A DNA stretch of 43,767 nt from Thiohalocapsa sp. (GTDB taxonomy: Bacteria; Pseudomonadota; Gammaproteobacteria; Chromatiales; Chromatiaceae). Of the stretch, positions 18,049 through 26,850 are shown one piece after another. A program made the position numbers and the translations under genes. Every line of letters begins with the position of its first letter. Position 1 is the stretch's first letter. The DNA lies in the NCBI GenBank assembly GCA_021736785.1, contig JAIPFF010000046.1, positions 1 to 43,767 on the forward strand. Direction: 5' to 3'. Under the pieces are notes generated by a model, which worked only from the letters and a program-made list of their open reading frames with translations, searched no databases and was not told the origin of the DNA.

Positions 18049-18594
18049 GTGAGACGGTGGCTCAAGGGGATCATGCCCGATCCGCGGCAGATCCTCGACA
18101 ACAAGTACCTCCGAGTGTTCGGCACTCTGCTCAAGGATCCCAACCTCTGGCACCTGAACAGGCACTCGGCCGCCGGCGCCGTGGCGCTCGGGCTGTTCGT
18201 GATGTATTTGCCGCCGCTGGGGCAGATGTTCGTCGCCGCCGCCGGCGCCATCAAGCTGCGTGTCAACCTGCCCATCGCCGTATCCCTGGTCTGGCTCAGC
18301 AACCCGCTGACGATACCGCCCATGTTCTATGGCGCCTATGTCCTCGGCGCATGGATCCTCGGCGAGCCGATCCGCGCCTTCGAAGTCCATTTCTGGCTCG
18401 ACTGGCACAACTGGCTCGGCGTCGTCGGCCCGGTCATGCTGGGATCGCTGATCTGCGCCAGCGTCTGCGCGTTGATCGGCTATTTCGCGGTACAGGGACT
18501 GTGGCGCCTCAGCCTGATCCGCGAGATCGAACTGCGCCGCGCCCGCTACGCCGCCATTCGCACCAGCACGCCGTCGTCCAGCCGCCAGATCTGA
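18049..18594 (+). CDS. DUF2062 membrane protein
   Basis: A 181-residue DUF2062 protein, a family regularly found beside comEC in gammaproteobacteria. The N terminus [16 protein letters not shown] is typical. Then come the conserved [18 protein letters not shown] region (about 40-57), [19 protein letters not shown] and a final helix around 120-150. Two to four membrane segments are likely. Function unknown. The GTG at 18049 was chosen over a longer frame from 17974 because it begins the family homology. The 3' end overlaps the convergent lolD gene by 49 bases. Confidence 0.85.
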   Translation: MRRWLKGIMPDPRQILDNKYLRVFGTLLKDPNLWHLNRHSAAGAVALGLFVMYLPPLGQMFVAAAGAIKLRVNLPIAVSLVWLSNPLTIPPMFYGAYVLGAWILGEPIRAFEVHFWLDWHNWLGVVGPVMLGSLICASVCALIGYFAVQGLWRLSLIREIELRRARYAAIRTSTPSSSRQI

Positions 18595-19256
18595 TCCGCC
18601 CGCGCGGCAAGCTCCATGTCGTGGGTGACGATAATGAAGCTGGTGCCGACTTCCCGGTTCAATTCCAGCATCAGCGCATAGACGCCGGCCGCGGTGTGCT
18701 GGTCGAGATTGCCCGTGGGCTCGTCCGCCAGCACGCAGTCCGGGTGGGTGACCAGCGCCCGGGCGATGGCCGCACGCTGGCGCTCGCCGCCCGAGAGCTC
18801 CGACGGTTTGTGGCGGAGCCGGGGGCCGAGTCCGACACGCTCGAGGATGGCGGTCGCCCGCTGCAGGGCGTCACCGGCCGTCGCGCCGCCGATGGCGAGC
18901 GGCATTGCCACGTTCTCCAACGCCGAGAACTCGGGCAGCAGGTGATGGAACTGATAGACGAAACCGAGCCGGCGGTTGCGCAGCAGGCCGCGCGCCTTCT
19001 CCGAGAGCCGCATCGGATCCTGGCCCGCCCAGAGCACCTGTCCGGCGCTCGGACGCTCGAGCCCGCCGAGACAATGCAACAGCGTGCTCTTTCCCGAGCC
19101 CGATGCGCCGACGATGGCGATCCGCTGGCCGCGCTCGATCACCAGGTCCGCCCCGCTCAGCACCCGCACTTCCTGCGGCCCCTGATGGAAGGTCTTGGTC
19201 AGGCCCCGCGCCTCCAGGACGGGCTTCGCGGCGGCATCGGCTTGCGCGTCATTCAT
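18546..19256 (-). CDS. lolD: Lipoprotein-releasing system ATP-binding protein
   Basis: LolD powers extraction of outer-membrane lipoproteins from the inner membrane to LolA. It has 236 residues. Walker A is at 50-58 (GASGSGKST), followed by the LolD-type [22 protein letters not shown] segment split around Q-loop residues, the signature LSGGERQR and Walker [12 protein letters not shown]. The start overlaps the lolC stop by 8 bases. The 3' end overlaps DUF2062 tail to tail by 49 bases. Confidence 0.95.
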   Translation of the reverse strand: MNDAQADAAAKPVLEARGLTKTFHQGPQEVRVLSGADLVIERGQRIAIVGASGSGKSTLLHCLGGLERPSAGQVLWAGQDPMRLSEKARGLLRNRRLGFVYQFHHLLPEFSALENVAMPLAIGGATAGDALQRATAILERVGLGPRLRHKPSELSGGERQRAAIARALVTHPDCVLADEPTGNLDQHTAAGVYALMLELNREVGTSFIIVTHDMELAARADQIWRLDDGVLVRMAA

Positions 19257-20496
19257 AGCGCAGCGCCTCCGCCGGATCGGTCCGCGAGGCGCGCCAAGCG
19301 GGGTAAAGCGTGGCGAACACCGACATCAGGAACGCGCCGAGGCCGATGCGGATCACATCCGCGGCGCGCACGTCGGACGGCAGCGCGCTGATGTAGTAGA
19401 TGCTGGGATCGAGGAAATGAACGCCGAAGGCCTGCTCGATGGAGGCGACGATCGGCTCGACGTTCCAGCCCAGTAGCACGCCGCCGACTACGCCGAGGAG
19501 GGTGCCGGCGAAGCCGATGGCGGTGCCCTGAACCATGAAGATCGCCATGATCCGCCCCGGAGATGCCCCGAGCGTGCGCAGCACGGCGATGTCGGCGCGC
19601 TTGTCGGTGACGACCATGACCAGCGTCGAGACGATATTGAATGCGGCGACGGCGACGATCAGGAACAAAATAATGGTCATCATGCGCTTCTCGGTGCGCA
19701 GCGCCGCGAAAAAGTTGCGGTGAACCTGAGTCCAGTCCGACACCCGGTAGGCGCCGTCCAGCGTATAGGCGATCTCGCGGGCGACCAACGGCGCCTCGAA
19801 CATGTCTTCGAGCTTCAGGCGCACGCCTTCGGCGTTGTCGCCGAGGCGCATCAGCGTCGCGGCGTCCGACATGTGCATGAAGCCGGCGCCGCGGTCATAG
19901 TCGGCCATACCGACCTCGAACAGCCCGATGACCTCGAACGCCTTCAGCCGCGGCATGACGCCGACCGGTGTCGCACTGACCTGCGGCGTCACGACCGTGA
20001 CCTTATCGCCGACGCCCACACCGAGCACCGCGGCGAGCTCGGTGCCGAGCACGATGCCGAATCCGTCGGCTTTCAGGTCGTCGACGGAGCCCGCGACCAT
20101 ATCGCCGCGCAGATCCGACACCGCGTCCTCGCGCTCCGGCAGGATTCCGCGCAGGATCGCGGCGCTGGTGCGCCCGGCATTCATCAGCATCGACTCGATC
20201 TCGACATAGGGCGCCGCGCCGATGACTTTCGGATGACTCGAAACCCGATCGATCAACTCCTCCCAGTCGGCGATGCCGCCGCGCGGCTCGCTGAGCGTGG
20301 CATGGGAGGTCATGCCGAGAATGCGCTCCTGAATTTCCTTGTGAAACCCGTTCATCACCGACAGCACCACGATCAAAGCGACAATGCCGAGCATGATGCC
20401 GAGCATCGAGATCAGGGAGATGAAGGAGATGAAATGGTTGCGACGCTTGGCCCGCGTGTAACGCAGGCCGACGAACAGGGAGAGAGGGTGAAACAT
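19249..20496 (-). CDS. lolC: Lipoprotein-releasing system transmembrane protein LolC/LolE
   Basis: The integral membrane subunit of the Lol transporter, 415 residues. [20 protein letters not shown] is a typical LolC/E N terminus. It is followed by the first helix (about 28-48), a large periplasmic domain, and three C-terminal helices around 270-290, 315-340 and 375-395 (FtsX-like). The end [13 protein letters not shown] is characteristic. Only one LolC/E gene is next to lolD, so it may work as a homodimeric LolF-type subunit, or the second gene lies elsewhere. It is the first gene of a lolC-lolD unit. Confidence 0.92.
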   Translation of the reverse strand: MFHPLSLFVGLRYTRAKRRNHFISFISLISMLGIMLGIVALIVVLSVMNGFHKEIQERILGMTSHATLSEPRGGIADWEELIDRVSSHPKVIGAAPYVEIESMLMNAGRTSAAILRGILPEREDAVSDLRGDMVAGSVDDLKADGFGIVLGTELAAVLGVGVGDKVTVVTPQVSATPVGVMPRLKAFEVIGLFEVGMADYDRGAGFMHMSDAATLMRLGDNAEGVRLKLEDMFEAPLVAREIAYTLDGAYRVSDWTQVHRNFFAALRTEKRMMTIILFLIVAVAAFNIVSTLVMVVTDKRADIAVLRTLGASPGRIMAIFMVQGTAIGFAGTLLGVVGGVLLGWNVEPIVASIEQAFGVHFLDPSIYYISALPSDVRAADVIRIGLGAFLMSVFATLYPAWRASRTDPAEALRYE

Positions 20497-20722
20497 GGCG
20501 CGCGATTAGACCACGTTCTGCCGACAGTGGGTAGATCGGACTCGGGGCGGATCTGCAGCCTGCACACGCTTCGGGAGTTAACGCATCGCACGCCGATCCA
20601 GTAGGATCTTGCGGGCGCGGCCCTCGCGCCCGCTCGAAGCAGCCGCTGCCGAGCGGATCGGCGAGCGGCGTGGCCGCGTCCGGACCGGCCGACATTCGAA
20701 TCACTAGATCGGGAGCGACTGC
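20497..20722. promoter_or_regulatory. Divergent lolC / hdeD-like intergenic region with a GC hairpin
   Basis: It holds the promoters of lolC (minus) and the HdeD-like gene (plus). A possible plus-strand sigma-70 element is TTAACG around 20578 with TAGGAT about 18 bases downstream; this is weak. A perfect 9-bp hairpin (20611-20619 with 20625-20633, loop GCCCT) would fall in the 5' leader of the plus-strand mRNA. It lacks a T-tract, so it is not an obvious terminator. Confidence 0.3.
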
Positions 20723-21325
20723 ATGACCACCGACAATGCGAACGAACTCTTCCCCGCCCAGAGCGCGCTCTTCGGCGAGTTGGAAAAAAACTGGGGCTGG
20801 CTGCTGGCCTTCGGGCTTGCGTCCATCGTGCTGGGCACCATCGGCCTCGGCATGACCTACTATCTGACGCAAGCCACCGCCGTCTTCATCGGTGCGCTGC
20901 TGATCGTCGGCGGCGTGCTGCAGTTGCTCGACGCGATGAAGTGCCGCGGCTGGAAGAGCGTCGCCTGGCACATTCTGATCGCCCTACTCTACGTGGTGGC
21001 CGGCTTGATCACCGTCACCCATCACCAGATCGCAGCCATCTCGCTGACGCTGATTCTCGCCTCGATCCTGATTGCCGTCGGCATCTTGCGGGCCATCATC
21101 GCGTTTCAGATCAGGCCCGCTAAAGGCTGGTACTGGCCGCTGATCTCCGGCATCGTCTCGCTGATTCTGGGCGGCATGATCATGGCCGAGTGGCCCCAGT
21201 CCGGCCTGTGGATCATCGGCCTGTTCATCGCCATCGAGCTGATCTTCAACGGCTGGTCCTATGTCTTCGTCGCGCTCGCCGCGCGGACATCGGCGAAGCA
21301 GAGGAAGCGCGAGCAGACGGCCTGA
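20723..21325 (+). CDS. HdeD-family membrane protein
   Basis: A 200-residue protein with about six membrane helices in three pairs, the DUF308/HdeD pattern: LLAFGLASIVLGTIGLG, ATAVFIGALLIVGGVLQLL, ILIALLYVVAGL, ISLTLILASILIAVGI, and so on. E. coli HdeD protects against acid at high cell density; elsewhere the role is unclear. A GGGAGCGA box precedes the ATG. The tail is basic and cytoplasmic (SAKQRKREQ). A strong hairpin follows 15 bases after the stop. Confidence 0.85.
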   Translation: MTTDNANELFPAQSALFGELEKNWGWLLAFGLASIVLGTIGLGMTYYLTQATAVFIGALLIVGGVLQLLDAMKCRGWKSVAWHILIALLYVVAGLITVTHHQIAAISLTLILASILIAVGILRAIIAFQIRPAKGWYWPLISGIVSLILGGMIMAEWPQSGLWIIGLFIAIELIFNGWSYVFVALAARTSAKQRKREQTA

Positions 21326-21340
21326 CGACTGCCGCCCGGC

Positions 21341-21375
21341 CGCGCCGGCGCATCCCCGAGCGATGCGCCGGCGCG
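21341..21375 (+). terminator. Perfect 14-bp hairpin between the hdeD-like gene and aguA
   Basis: Bases 21341-21354 pair perfectly with 21362-21375 around a 7-base loop. It begins 15 bases after the stop of the HdeD-like gene. There is no T-tract, so it may be a Rho-aided 3' end, an mRNA stabiliser, or an attenuator in front of aguA, which starts 39 bases later. Confidence 0.5.
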
Positions 21376-21413
21376 CTGCGAACAACCCGACACCCGATTC
21401 AGGCCCTTCAGTC

Positions 21414-22487
21414 ATGCCCACGACCCCCGCCGTTCGGCTGCCCGCCGAATGGGAAGCGCAGTACGCCGTCATGCTCACGTGGCCCCACCCCGACAGTGAC
21501 TGGGGGCCGAGCCTGGCCGAGGTCGAGCCCCTGTACGAGCGCATTGCGGCGACCATCGCCCGCTATGAGCCGGTGCTGATCGTCTGCCGCGACCACGGCC
21601 ACCGGGACGCCGTCGCCGAGCGGCTACGCATCGCCGGCGTGCCGGGCGCGTCGCTGGTGCTCGCCATCGCCCCCGGCAACGATACCTGGGCACGGGACCA
21701 CGGCCCGATCACCATCGTCGGCGAAGACGGCCGAGCGACGCCGGTGGACTTCCGCTTCAACGGCTGGGGCGGCAAATTCCCGGCCGAGCTCGACGACCGC
21801 ATCACCGCCGCGCTGCATGCGGCCGGCTTCCTCGGCAGCGCAGACCTAGTCTCCAGCGCGCTGGTGCTCGAGGGCGGCGCCATCGAGAGCGACGGCGCCG
21901 GCACATTGCTGGCGGTGCGCCGCACCCTGGTCGACCCGGCGCGCAATCCGGCCTGGTCGCAGGCCGAGATCGAGGCCGAGCTGCGCCTTCGCCTCGGCGT
22001 CGAGCGCGTGCTCTGGCTCGATCATGGCCAAGTCAGCGGCGACGACACCGACGGCCATATCGACACGCTGGCCCGGTTCAGCGACCCGGCCACGATCTGC
22101 TATGCGGCCTGCACGGACCCCCTCGACGCGGACCGACCCGAGCTGGATCGCATGCACGACGAGCTGCGGGCGCTGCGGCAAGTCTCCGGCGAGCCGTATC
22201 GGCTGATCCCGCTGCCGCAGCCGAGCCCGATCCACGACGCGGACGGCCACCGCCTGCCGGCGGGTTACGCCAACTTTCTGGTCGTCAACGGCGCGGTGCT
22301 TGTGCCGGTCTACGGCGACGCGGCCGACGCCGTGGCCCTCGCCCGACTCGCGGAGGCCTTCCCCGCCCTTACCGTGGAGCCCGTGGACTGCCGCCCGCTG
22401 ATCCGCCAGGGGGGCAGCCTGCATTGCATCACCATGCAGCTGCCGGCGGCGCTGCGGCCGGTCTCGCGCGCGGCGGCCGGGATCTGA
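21414..22487 (+). CDS. aguA: Agmatine deiminase
   Basis: Hydrolyses agmatine to N-carbamoylputrescine and ammonia, in the arginine decarboxylase route to putrescine. It has 357 residues (family about 340-370). PAD_porph hallmarks: RLPAEWEAQ and TWPHPDSDWG at the N terminus, NDTWARDHGPI near 95-105, FNGWGGKF, EGGAIESDG, GDDTDGHIDTLARF and the catalytic cysteine C338 in GGSLHCITMQ. Cytoplasmic. The ATG at 21414 begins the homology. The next gene, an exported amidohydrolase, starts 114 bases downstream on the same strand. No N-carbamoylputrescine amidase (aguB) is in the window. Confidence 0.92.
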   Translation: MPTTPAVRLPAEWEAQYAVMLTWPHPDSDWGPSLAEVEPLYERIAATIARYEPVLIVCRDHGHRDAVAERLRIAGVPGASLVLAIAPGNDTWARDHGPITIVGEDGRATPVDFRFNGWGGKFPAELDDRITAALHAAGFLGSADLVSSALVLEGGAIESDGAGTLLAVRRTLVDPARNPAWSQAEIEAELRLRLGVERVLWLDHGQVSGDDTDGHIDTLARFSDPATICYAACTDPLDADRPELDRMHDELRALRQVSGEPYRLIPLPQPSPIHDADGHRLPAGYANFLVVNGAVLVPVYGDAADAVALARLAEAFPALTVEPVDCRPLIRQGGSLHCITMQLPAALRPVSRAAAGI

Positions 22488-22601
22488 CCACGCGACGCCT
22501 ACGTTGCGACGGCGCCTGCCCTGCGATTGGGTCGCCGGGACTTGTTCTCGGCGCCGGCGCTCGCATTGTGGAGCGACGTCCAGCTTTTCCATGACCAACC
22601 G

Positions 22602-23645
22602 ATGCCGATGATCGAAACCCCTTCCCCGCGGACCCGGTGCCCAAATCCGTTTCGCCGCCCCCGCCCGAGCACCGCAGCGTCGGCATCGCCTCGGCGCCGC
22701 GGCACAGCGCTGCTGATCGTGTCGCTGGTCGCATCGCTGCCCGCAGTGCTGCTCGCCGCATCCGCCGCGGCCGCGGACACGGCCCTGCCGCCGGTGGCGG
22801 ACGCCCATCTGCACTACAAGTGGAATCAGGCCGAGGTGACCTCGCCCGAAGCGGCTGTGGCGGCGCTGCGCGCGAACAATGTGCAGCTGGCGGTCGTCAG
22901 CGGCACGCCCGCCGAACGGGCTTTGGAGCTGCACGCGCTGGCGCCCGACATCGTCGTGCCGATCTACGGCGCCTATCGCCGTGGCGGCGACTGGTACGGC
23001 TGGCAGGGGCGCGAGTCGCTGGTGGACGAGGTGCGCGAGGCACTGGCGTCGGGCAAGTATCGCGGCATCGGCGAGCTGCACTTGATCGGCGGCTTTGCCG
23101 TGCGCTGGCAGCGCAGCGACGTCATGAAGGCGCTGCTGGCGGTCGCCGCCGAGTACGATGCGCCGGTGCTGGTGCACACCGAGTTCTCCCGGGCCGAGCC
23201 CACGCTGTCGATCTGCACCGCCAACCCGCGCAACCGGCTGCTGCTCGCGCACGCCGGCGCCGCGCTGCCGCCGGCCGAGGTGGAGCGCGTGCTCGAGGCC
23301 TGCCCCAACGTCTGGATGGACCTCTCCGCCCGCGATCCCTGGCGTTTCGTTCGCTTTCCGATCGCCGACGAAGACGGCCGCCTGCTGCCGGAATGGGAAG
23401 CGCTGGTCTTGCGCTGGCCCGAGCGCTTCGTGGTGGGCAGCGACGCGGTATGGCCGGTGGAGCGGCTCGATGCCTGGGACCAGGCCGACACCGGCTGGGA
23501 GCGCATCGGGGATTTCCTGGAATTTCATCGCCGCTGGGCGTCTTTCCTGCCGGACGACGTTGCCCGCAAGGTGCTGCTCGACAATACGCTGGCGCTGTTC
23601 GCACGGCCCGACGGCAGCGAACGACCCGCTCGATCCGGGGACTGA
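22602..23645 (+). CDS. Exported amidohydrolase-family protein
   Basis: A TIM-barrel hydrolase (Amidohydro_2 type), 347 residues from ATG 22602. A long Arg/Pro-rich n-region is followed by a hydrophobic segment at about 35-53 and a likely cleavage site near AAAADT (about 58), so the mature enzyme should be periplasmic. Metal-binding motifs: DAHLHY (H69, H71), VLVHTEF, LLAHAG and VVGSDAVW (catalytic Asp). No substrate can be assigned. It lies after agmatine deiminase, but the compartments differ, so a shared pathway is doubtful. An upstream in-frame start at 22527 is possible and would lengthen the odd N terminus. Confidence 0.72.
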   Translation: MPMIETPSPRTRCPNPFRRPRPSTAASASPRRRGTALLIVSLVASLPAVLLAASAAAADTALPPVADAHLHYKWNQAEVTSPEAAVAALRANNVQLAVVSGTPAERALELHALAPDIVVPIYGAYRRGGDWYGWQGRESLVDEVREALASGKYRGIGELHLIGGFAVRWQRSDVMKALLAVAAEYDAPVLVHTEFSRAEPTLSICTANPRNRLLLAHAGAALPPAEVERVLEACPNVWMDLSARDPWRFVRFPIADEDGRLLPEWEALVLRWPERFVVGSDAVWPVERLDAWDQADTGWERIGDFLEFHRRWASFLPDDVARKVLLDNTLALFARPDGSERPARSGD

Positions 23646-23908
23646 GGCAGCGGCACCGGGCACGGCCGAGCGCAGCGGCGAGCGGGCCCGGCGGCCCTAC
23701 CCGCACCGCAACCGGACGCCCGTGGCGGCGCGCCGCCTATGCCGGCGGCACGCCTGGGTCGGCGCTCCGTCCCGGCCCTCCCCCGCCGAGGCTCTTCCCC
23801 CGATAGAGAAGCACAATCATCGCATTCGCTTTTCGCAATTTCTCTTCCCGTCCCGGTGCAGCTAAGGTCTATGGGTGGCCTATCCGCAACACCCCGAGGA
23901 GGACAGCG

Positions 23909-25321
23909 ATGAAGCGATCGACATCCCGGTGGAGCTCGCGCCCGGCAGCGCTGCCGGGCCGGGTCGGCGACCAGCGCCGAGCCGTCCTTGGCGGACGCGG
24001 CACGTTGCGCCCGTCCCGCACGGCCGCGGCGCTTCGACCGACCTCCAACCGGCTATCCGCTCGACTATCGGGTCGACTATGGGGGCTGCTGGTCGGCCTG
24101 ATTCTGGTGGCCGCCGCCGCGCGCATGGTGGTCGCCGCCCCGCTGGGCCTGCCGGCGGTGCCGATTCCGCCCGACAACCCGCAGACCCCGGAGAAAATCG
24201 CGCTCGGTGAGAAGCTTTTTCACGACAAGCGCTTCAGCGCAACCGGCGAGATCTCCTGTGCCAGCTGTCACGCCGCCGAAAAGGCCTTTACCGACAGTCC
24301 TAAACCCGTATCGGAGGGCATCCGCGCGCTGAAGGGCACCCGCAACGCGCCCACCGTGGTCAACGCGGCCTATCTGACGACGCAGTTCTGGGACGGACGC
24401 GAGCCCGATTTGGAATCCCAATCGCTGCAGCCGTTCGTCAATCCGGTCGAGGGCGGCTTGGCGGATCACGGGCCGATCATCGAGATCGTTCGCACCGATC
24501 CCGACTACGTCGCCGCGTTCCGGCAGGTGTTCGGCAAGACCGCCGAGACCATCACCATCGACGACGTCGCCAAGGCCATCGCGAGCTTCGAGCGCACGCT
24601 GATCGCCGGCGACTCACCGTTCGACCGCTTCTACTTCGGCGGCGATCCCGATGCGCTGACCCCGCAGCAGATCCGCGGGCTGAGCGTGTACTTGGTCCAA
24701 GGCCGCTGTAACTCCTGCCACGTCATCGAACAGGACCAGGCGCTGTTCACCGACAATAAGTTCCACAATGTCGGCGTCGGCATCGACCGCATCGAAGGCG
24801 ACGTCCCCGAGCTCGCGAGCGCGTTCCTGAAGGCGAAAAACGCCGGCGTAGATGTCGACGTGGAAGTGCTGACCAATCCGAAGAGCTCCGAGCTCGGCCG
24901 TTTCGCCGTTACCGACGACATCTCCACCGTCGGTGCCTTCAAAACACCGACGCTGAGAAACATCGCGCTGACCGCGCCCTACATGCACGACGGCAGCCTC
25001 GCGACGCTGGAAGAGGTCATCGAGCACTACGATAACGGCGGCTTCACCGGCGAGGGGCCGGCCAATCCGTACTTGAGCGGCGGTATCCGCCCGCTCGGCC
25101 TGACCGAGCAGCAGGAGGAGGACCTGGTGGCGTTCCTGAAAGCACTGACCAGCCCCGAATACGCGGCACTGGCCGAGCAGACACCGGACGCGACCCGAGA
25201 CGACGCGCCCGCGCGCCCCGACACACCGCGGCAGGTCCGGGCACCCGGGCAAGGCGCCGCGCCGCCCGTCGCATCGTCGATACCGGCGGCGGCCCGTGCG
25301 GCCATCGACCCGGCTCAATGA
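23909..25321 (+). CDS. Diheme cytochrome c peroxidase / MauG-family protein
   Basis: A 470-residue periplasmic or membrane-anchored diheme protein. A basic N terminus leads to a hydrophobic anchor or signal at about 57-76. Heme 1 is bound by CASCH (C117, C120, H121) and heme 2 by CNSCH (C267, C270, H271). Other family motifs are GEKLFHDKRFS, GTRNAPTVVNA, FWDGREPDLESQ, ASFERTL, TPTLRNIALTAPYMHDGS (a likely axial-ligand/active-site region, M359-H360) and the final GLTEQQEEDLVAFLKAL. These proteins reduce hydrogen peroxide or oxidise a partner protein. The C-terminal 45 residues are Pro/Ala-rich and unusual. The ATG at 23909 has a GAGGAGG box. It is first of three genes with 13- and 10-base spacings, probably one operon. 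Confidence 0.9.
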   Translation: MKRSTSRWSSRPAALPGRVGDQRRAVLGGRGTLRPSRTAAALRPTSNRLSARLSGRLWGLLVGLILVAAAARMVVAAPLGLPAVPIPPDNPQTPEKIALGEKLFHDKRFSATGEISCASCHAAEKAFTDSPKPVSEGIRALKGTRNAPTVVNAAYLTTQFWDGREPDLESQSLQPFVNPVEGGLADHGPIIEIVRTDPDYVAAFRQVFGKTAETITIDDVAKAIASFERTLIAGDSPFDRFYFGGDPDALTPQQIRGLSVYLVQGRCNSCHVIEQDQALFTDNKFHNVGVGIDRIEGDVPELASAFLKAKNAGVDVDVEVLTNPKSSELGRFAVTDDISTVGAFKTPTLRNIALTAPYMHDGSLATLEEVIEHYDNGGFTGEGPANPYLSGGIRPLGLTEQQEEDLVAFLKALTSPEYAALAEQTPDATRDDAPARPDTPRQVRAPGQGAAPPVASSIPAAARAAIDPAQ

Positions 25322-25334
25322 CCCGGAGGACACC

Positions 25335-26402
25335 ATGAGCAAGCTTTCCCGACGCAACTTCCTCAAAGGCTCCGGGCTCCTGGCCGCCGGCGGCGTGCTG
25401 CCCATGAGCCTGATCGAGCTCGCCTTCGCCGACCCCCGGCAGAACTTCAATTTCGCCTACATCTCCGATTCCCACATCCAGCACATCAAGGGAAAGGAGT
25501 TCGTACGCAACTGGGACCGGGGCCTGATGCGCGCGGTGGCAGAGACCAACCTGCTCGACCCGAAGCCGGATTTCGTGCTCTACGGCGGCGACATCGCCCA
25601 ACTCGGCACCAAGCCCGAAATCGACCATGGCCTGGAGTTGTTGTCGGCGCTGCGCTACCCGGTGCGCTATGCACTGGGCGAGCACGACTACTACCTCGAC
25701 CTCGGCGAATACTGGGAGAGCCAGCTCGGCCCGCAGTACTACAGCTTCGATCACAAGGGCGTGCACTTCGTCGTGCTGAACAGCATCCTGACCTACGACG
25801 AATGGACCAACAAATGGCCGACCCCGGAACAGCGCATGGCGGTCATGGCCGGCCTCGATAACCCGAACGGCTCGCCGTTCATGGTCGGCGAGGCGCAGCG
25901 CGCCTGGATGGCCGACGACTTGGCCAAGGTCGCAAAGACGACGCCCGTGGTCGTGCTGTCTCATTCGCCGCTGCAGAAGATTTTCCGCAACTGGAACTTC
26001 TGGACCGAGGACGCCGAGCAGGTGCAGGCCCTGCTGGCTCCGTTCGACAAGGTCACGGTGCTCTACGGCCACGTTCACCAGATTCAGTACAACCAAATCG
26101 GCAACATCAGCTTCAACTCCGCAATGGCAACCGCCTGGCCCTGGCCCTACCCGCGCAGCTATGCCCAGGCGCCCAGCCACATGCCGAAGCTGACGGTACC
26201 GATGAACCGCGCCGATCCGTTCTTCGAGCGCGATGCCACCGGCTGGCAGTTCATCGACCTGCACAGCGGCAACATCGACCTGCACTACGCGCTGTACGAC
26301 AACCCGAACCGCGTCGTCGCCTTCAACGCGCAGAGCGGCCGGCCCGAGGACACCGCGTTCCAAGACCCCGCCACCCGGGTCCCGGCCCAGATGCACTACT
26401 GA
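25335..26402 (+). CDS. Tat-exported metallophosphoesterase
   Basis: A 355-residue calcineurin-type phosphoesterase with a twin-arginine signal (S5-RRNFLK-G12, then GLLAAGGVLP), so it is exported folded with its metals. Metal-site motifs: SDSH (D45, H47), YGGD (D86), GEHD at 115-118, LSHSP (H210) and YGHVH (H246, H248). The family normally has GNHD, so here Glu replaces the metal-bridging Asn. The substrate is unknown; related proteins hydrolyse phosphodiesters or phosphomonoesters. A GGAGGA box precedes the ATG. It sits between a diheme peroxidase-like gene and a cytochrome c gene, which suggests a shared periplasmic process (inference). Confidence 0.85.
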   Translation: MSKLSRRNFLKGSGLLAAGGVLPMSLIELAFADPRQNFNFAYISDSHIQHIKGKEFVRNWDRGLMRAVAETNLLDPKPDFVLYGGDIAQLGTKPEIDHGLELLSALRYPVRYALGEHDYYLDLGEYWESQLGPQYYSFDHKGVHFVVLNSILTYDEWTNKWPTPEQRMAVMAGLDNPNGSPFMVGEAQRAWMADDLAKVAKTTPVVVLSHSPLQKIFRNWNFWTEDAEQVQALLAPFDKVTVLYGHVHQIQYNQIGNISFNSAMATAWPWPYPRSYAQAPSHMPKLTVPMNRADPFFERDATGWQFIDLHSGNIDLHYALYDNPNRVVAFNAQSGRPEDTAFQDPATRVPAQMHY

Positions 26403-26412
26403 GGAGACGCCG

Positions 26413-26826
26413 ATGAGCAACATCACGCAGTCCGCTGTCGCCGCGCCGCTGGCGGCCCTGCTCTGTATCGCCGCGGGCGGCGTGCAGGCGGATGACTTCA
26501 CCGACGCGGAGCTCGAGCGCTGGCAGGGCCAGTTCATGGAGGTCGTCGAAGAGGGCCGGCGGCTTTGGGGCACCGAGGGACTGGGCAGCAACCGACTGGT
26601 CTGCGGCCAGTGCCACCCGAACGCCGCCAATACGCATCCGGAGACCTATCCGAAGTTCCAAAAGCAGCTCGGGCGCGTCGTGCCGATCTGGGAAATGGTC
26701 AACTGGTGCATCCGCAATCCGTTGGAGGGCGAGGCCTTGAACGCGGCCGACCCGCGCATGATCGCGCTGCAGGCTTACATGAACTACGAGCGCCGCGGCG
26801 TGGCGATGGAGCCCGGAAAGCATTAG
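26413..26826 (+). CDS. Small exported monoheme cytochrome c
   Basis: A 137-residue protein with a Sec signal peptide (about 1-26, cleavage near VQADD) and one heme site, CGQCH (C64, C67, H68). The region after the heme reads NAANTHPETYPKFQKQLG, then PIWEMVNWCIRNPLEG and AYMNYERRG. This resembles SoxA/TsdA-like cytochrome domains more than classic cytochrome c. M95 and C99 are candidate distal ligands. A GAGGAG box overlaps the stop of the phosphoesterase gene, and the start is 10 bases after it. It may pass electrons to or from the diheme protein two genes upstream. Confidence 0.85.
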   Translation: MSNITQSAVAAPLAALLCIAAGGVQADDFTDAELERWQGQFMEVVEEGRRLWGTEGLGSNRLVCGQCHPNAANTHPETYPKFQKQLGRVVPIWEMVNWCIRNPLEGEALNAADPRMIALQAYMNYERRGVAMEPGKH

Positions 26827-26850
26827 CGGAGCCTTCGCCGAATCGGCCCC

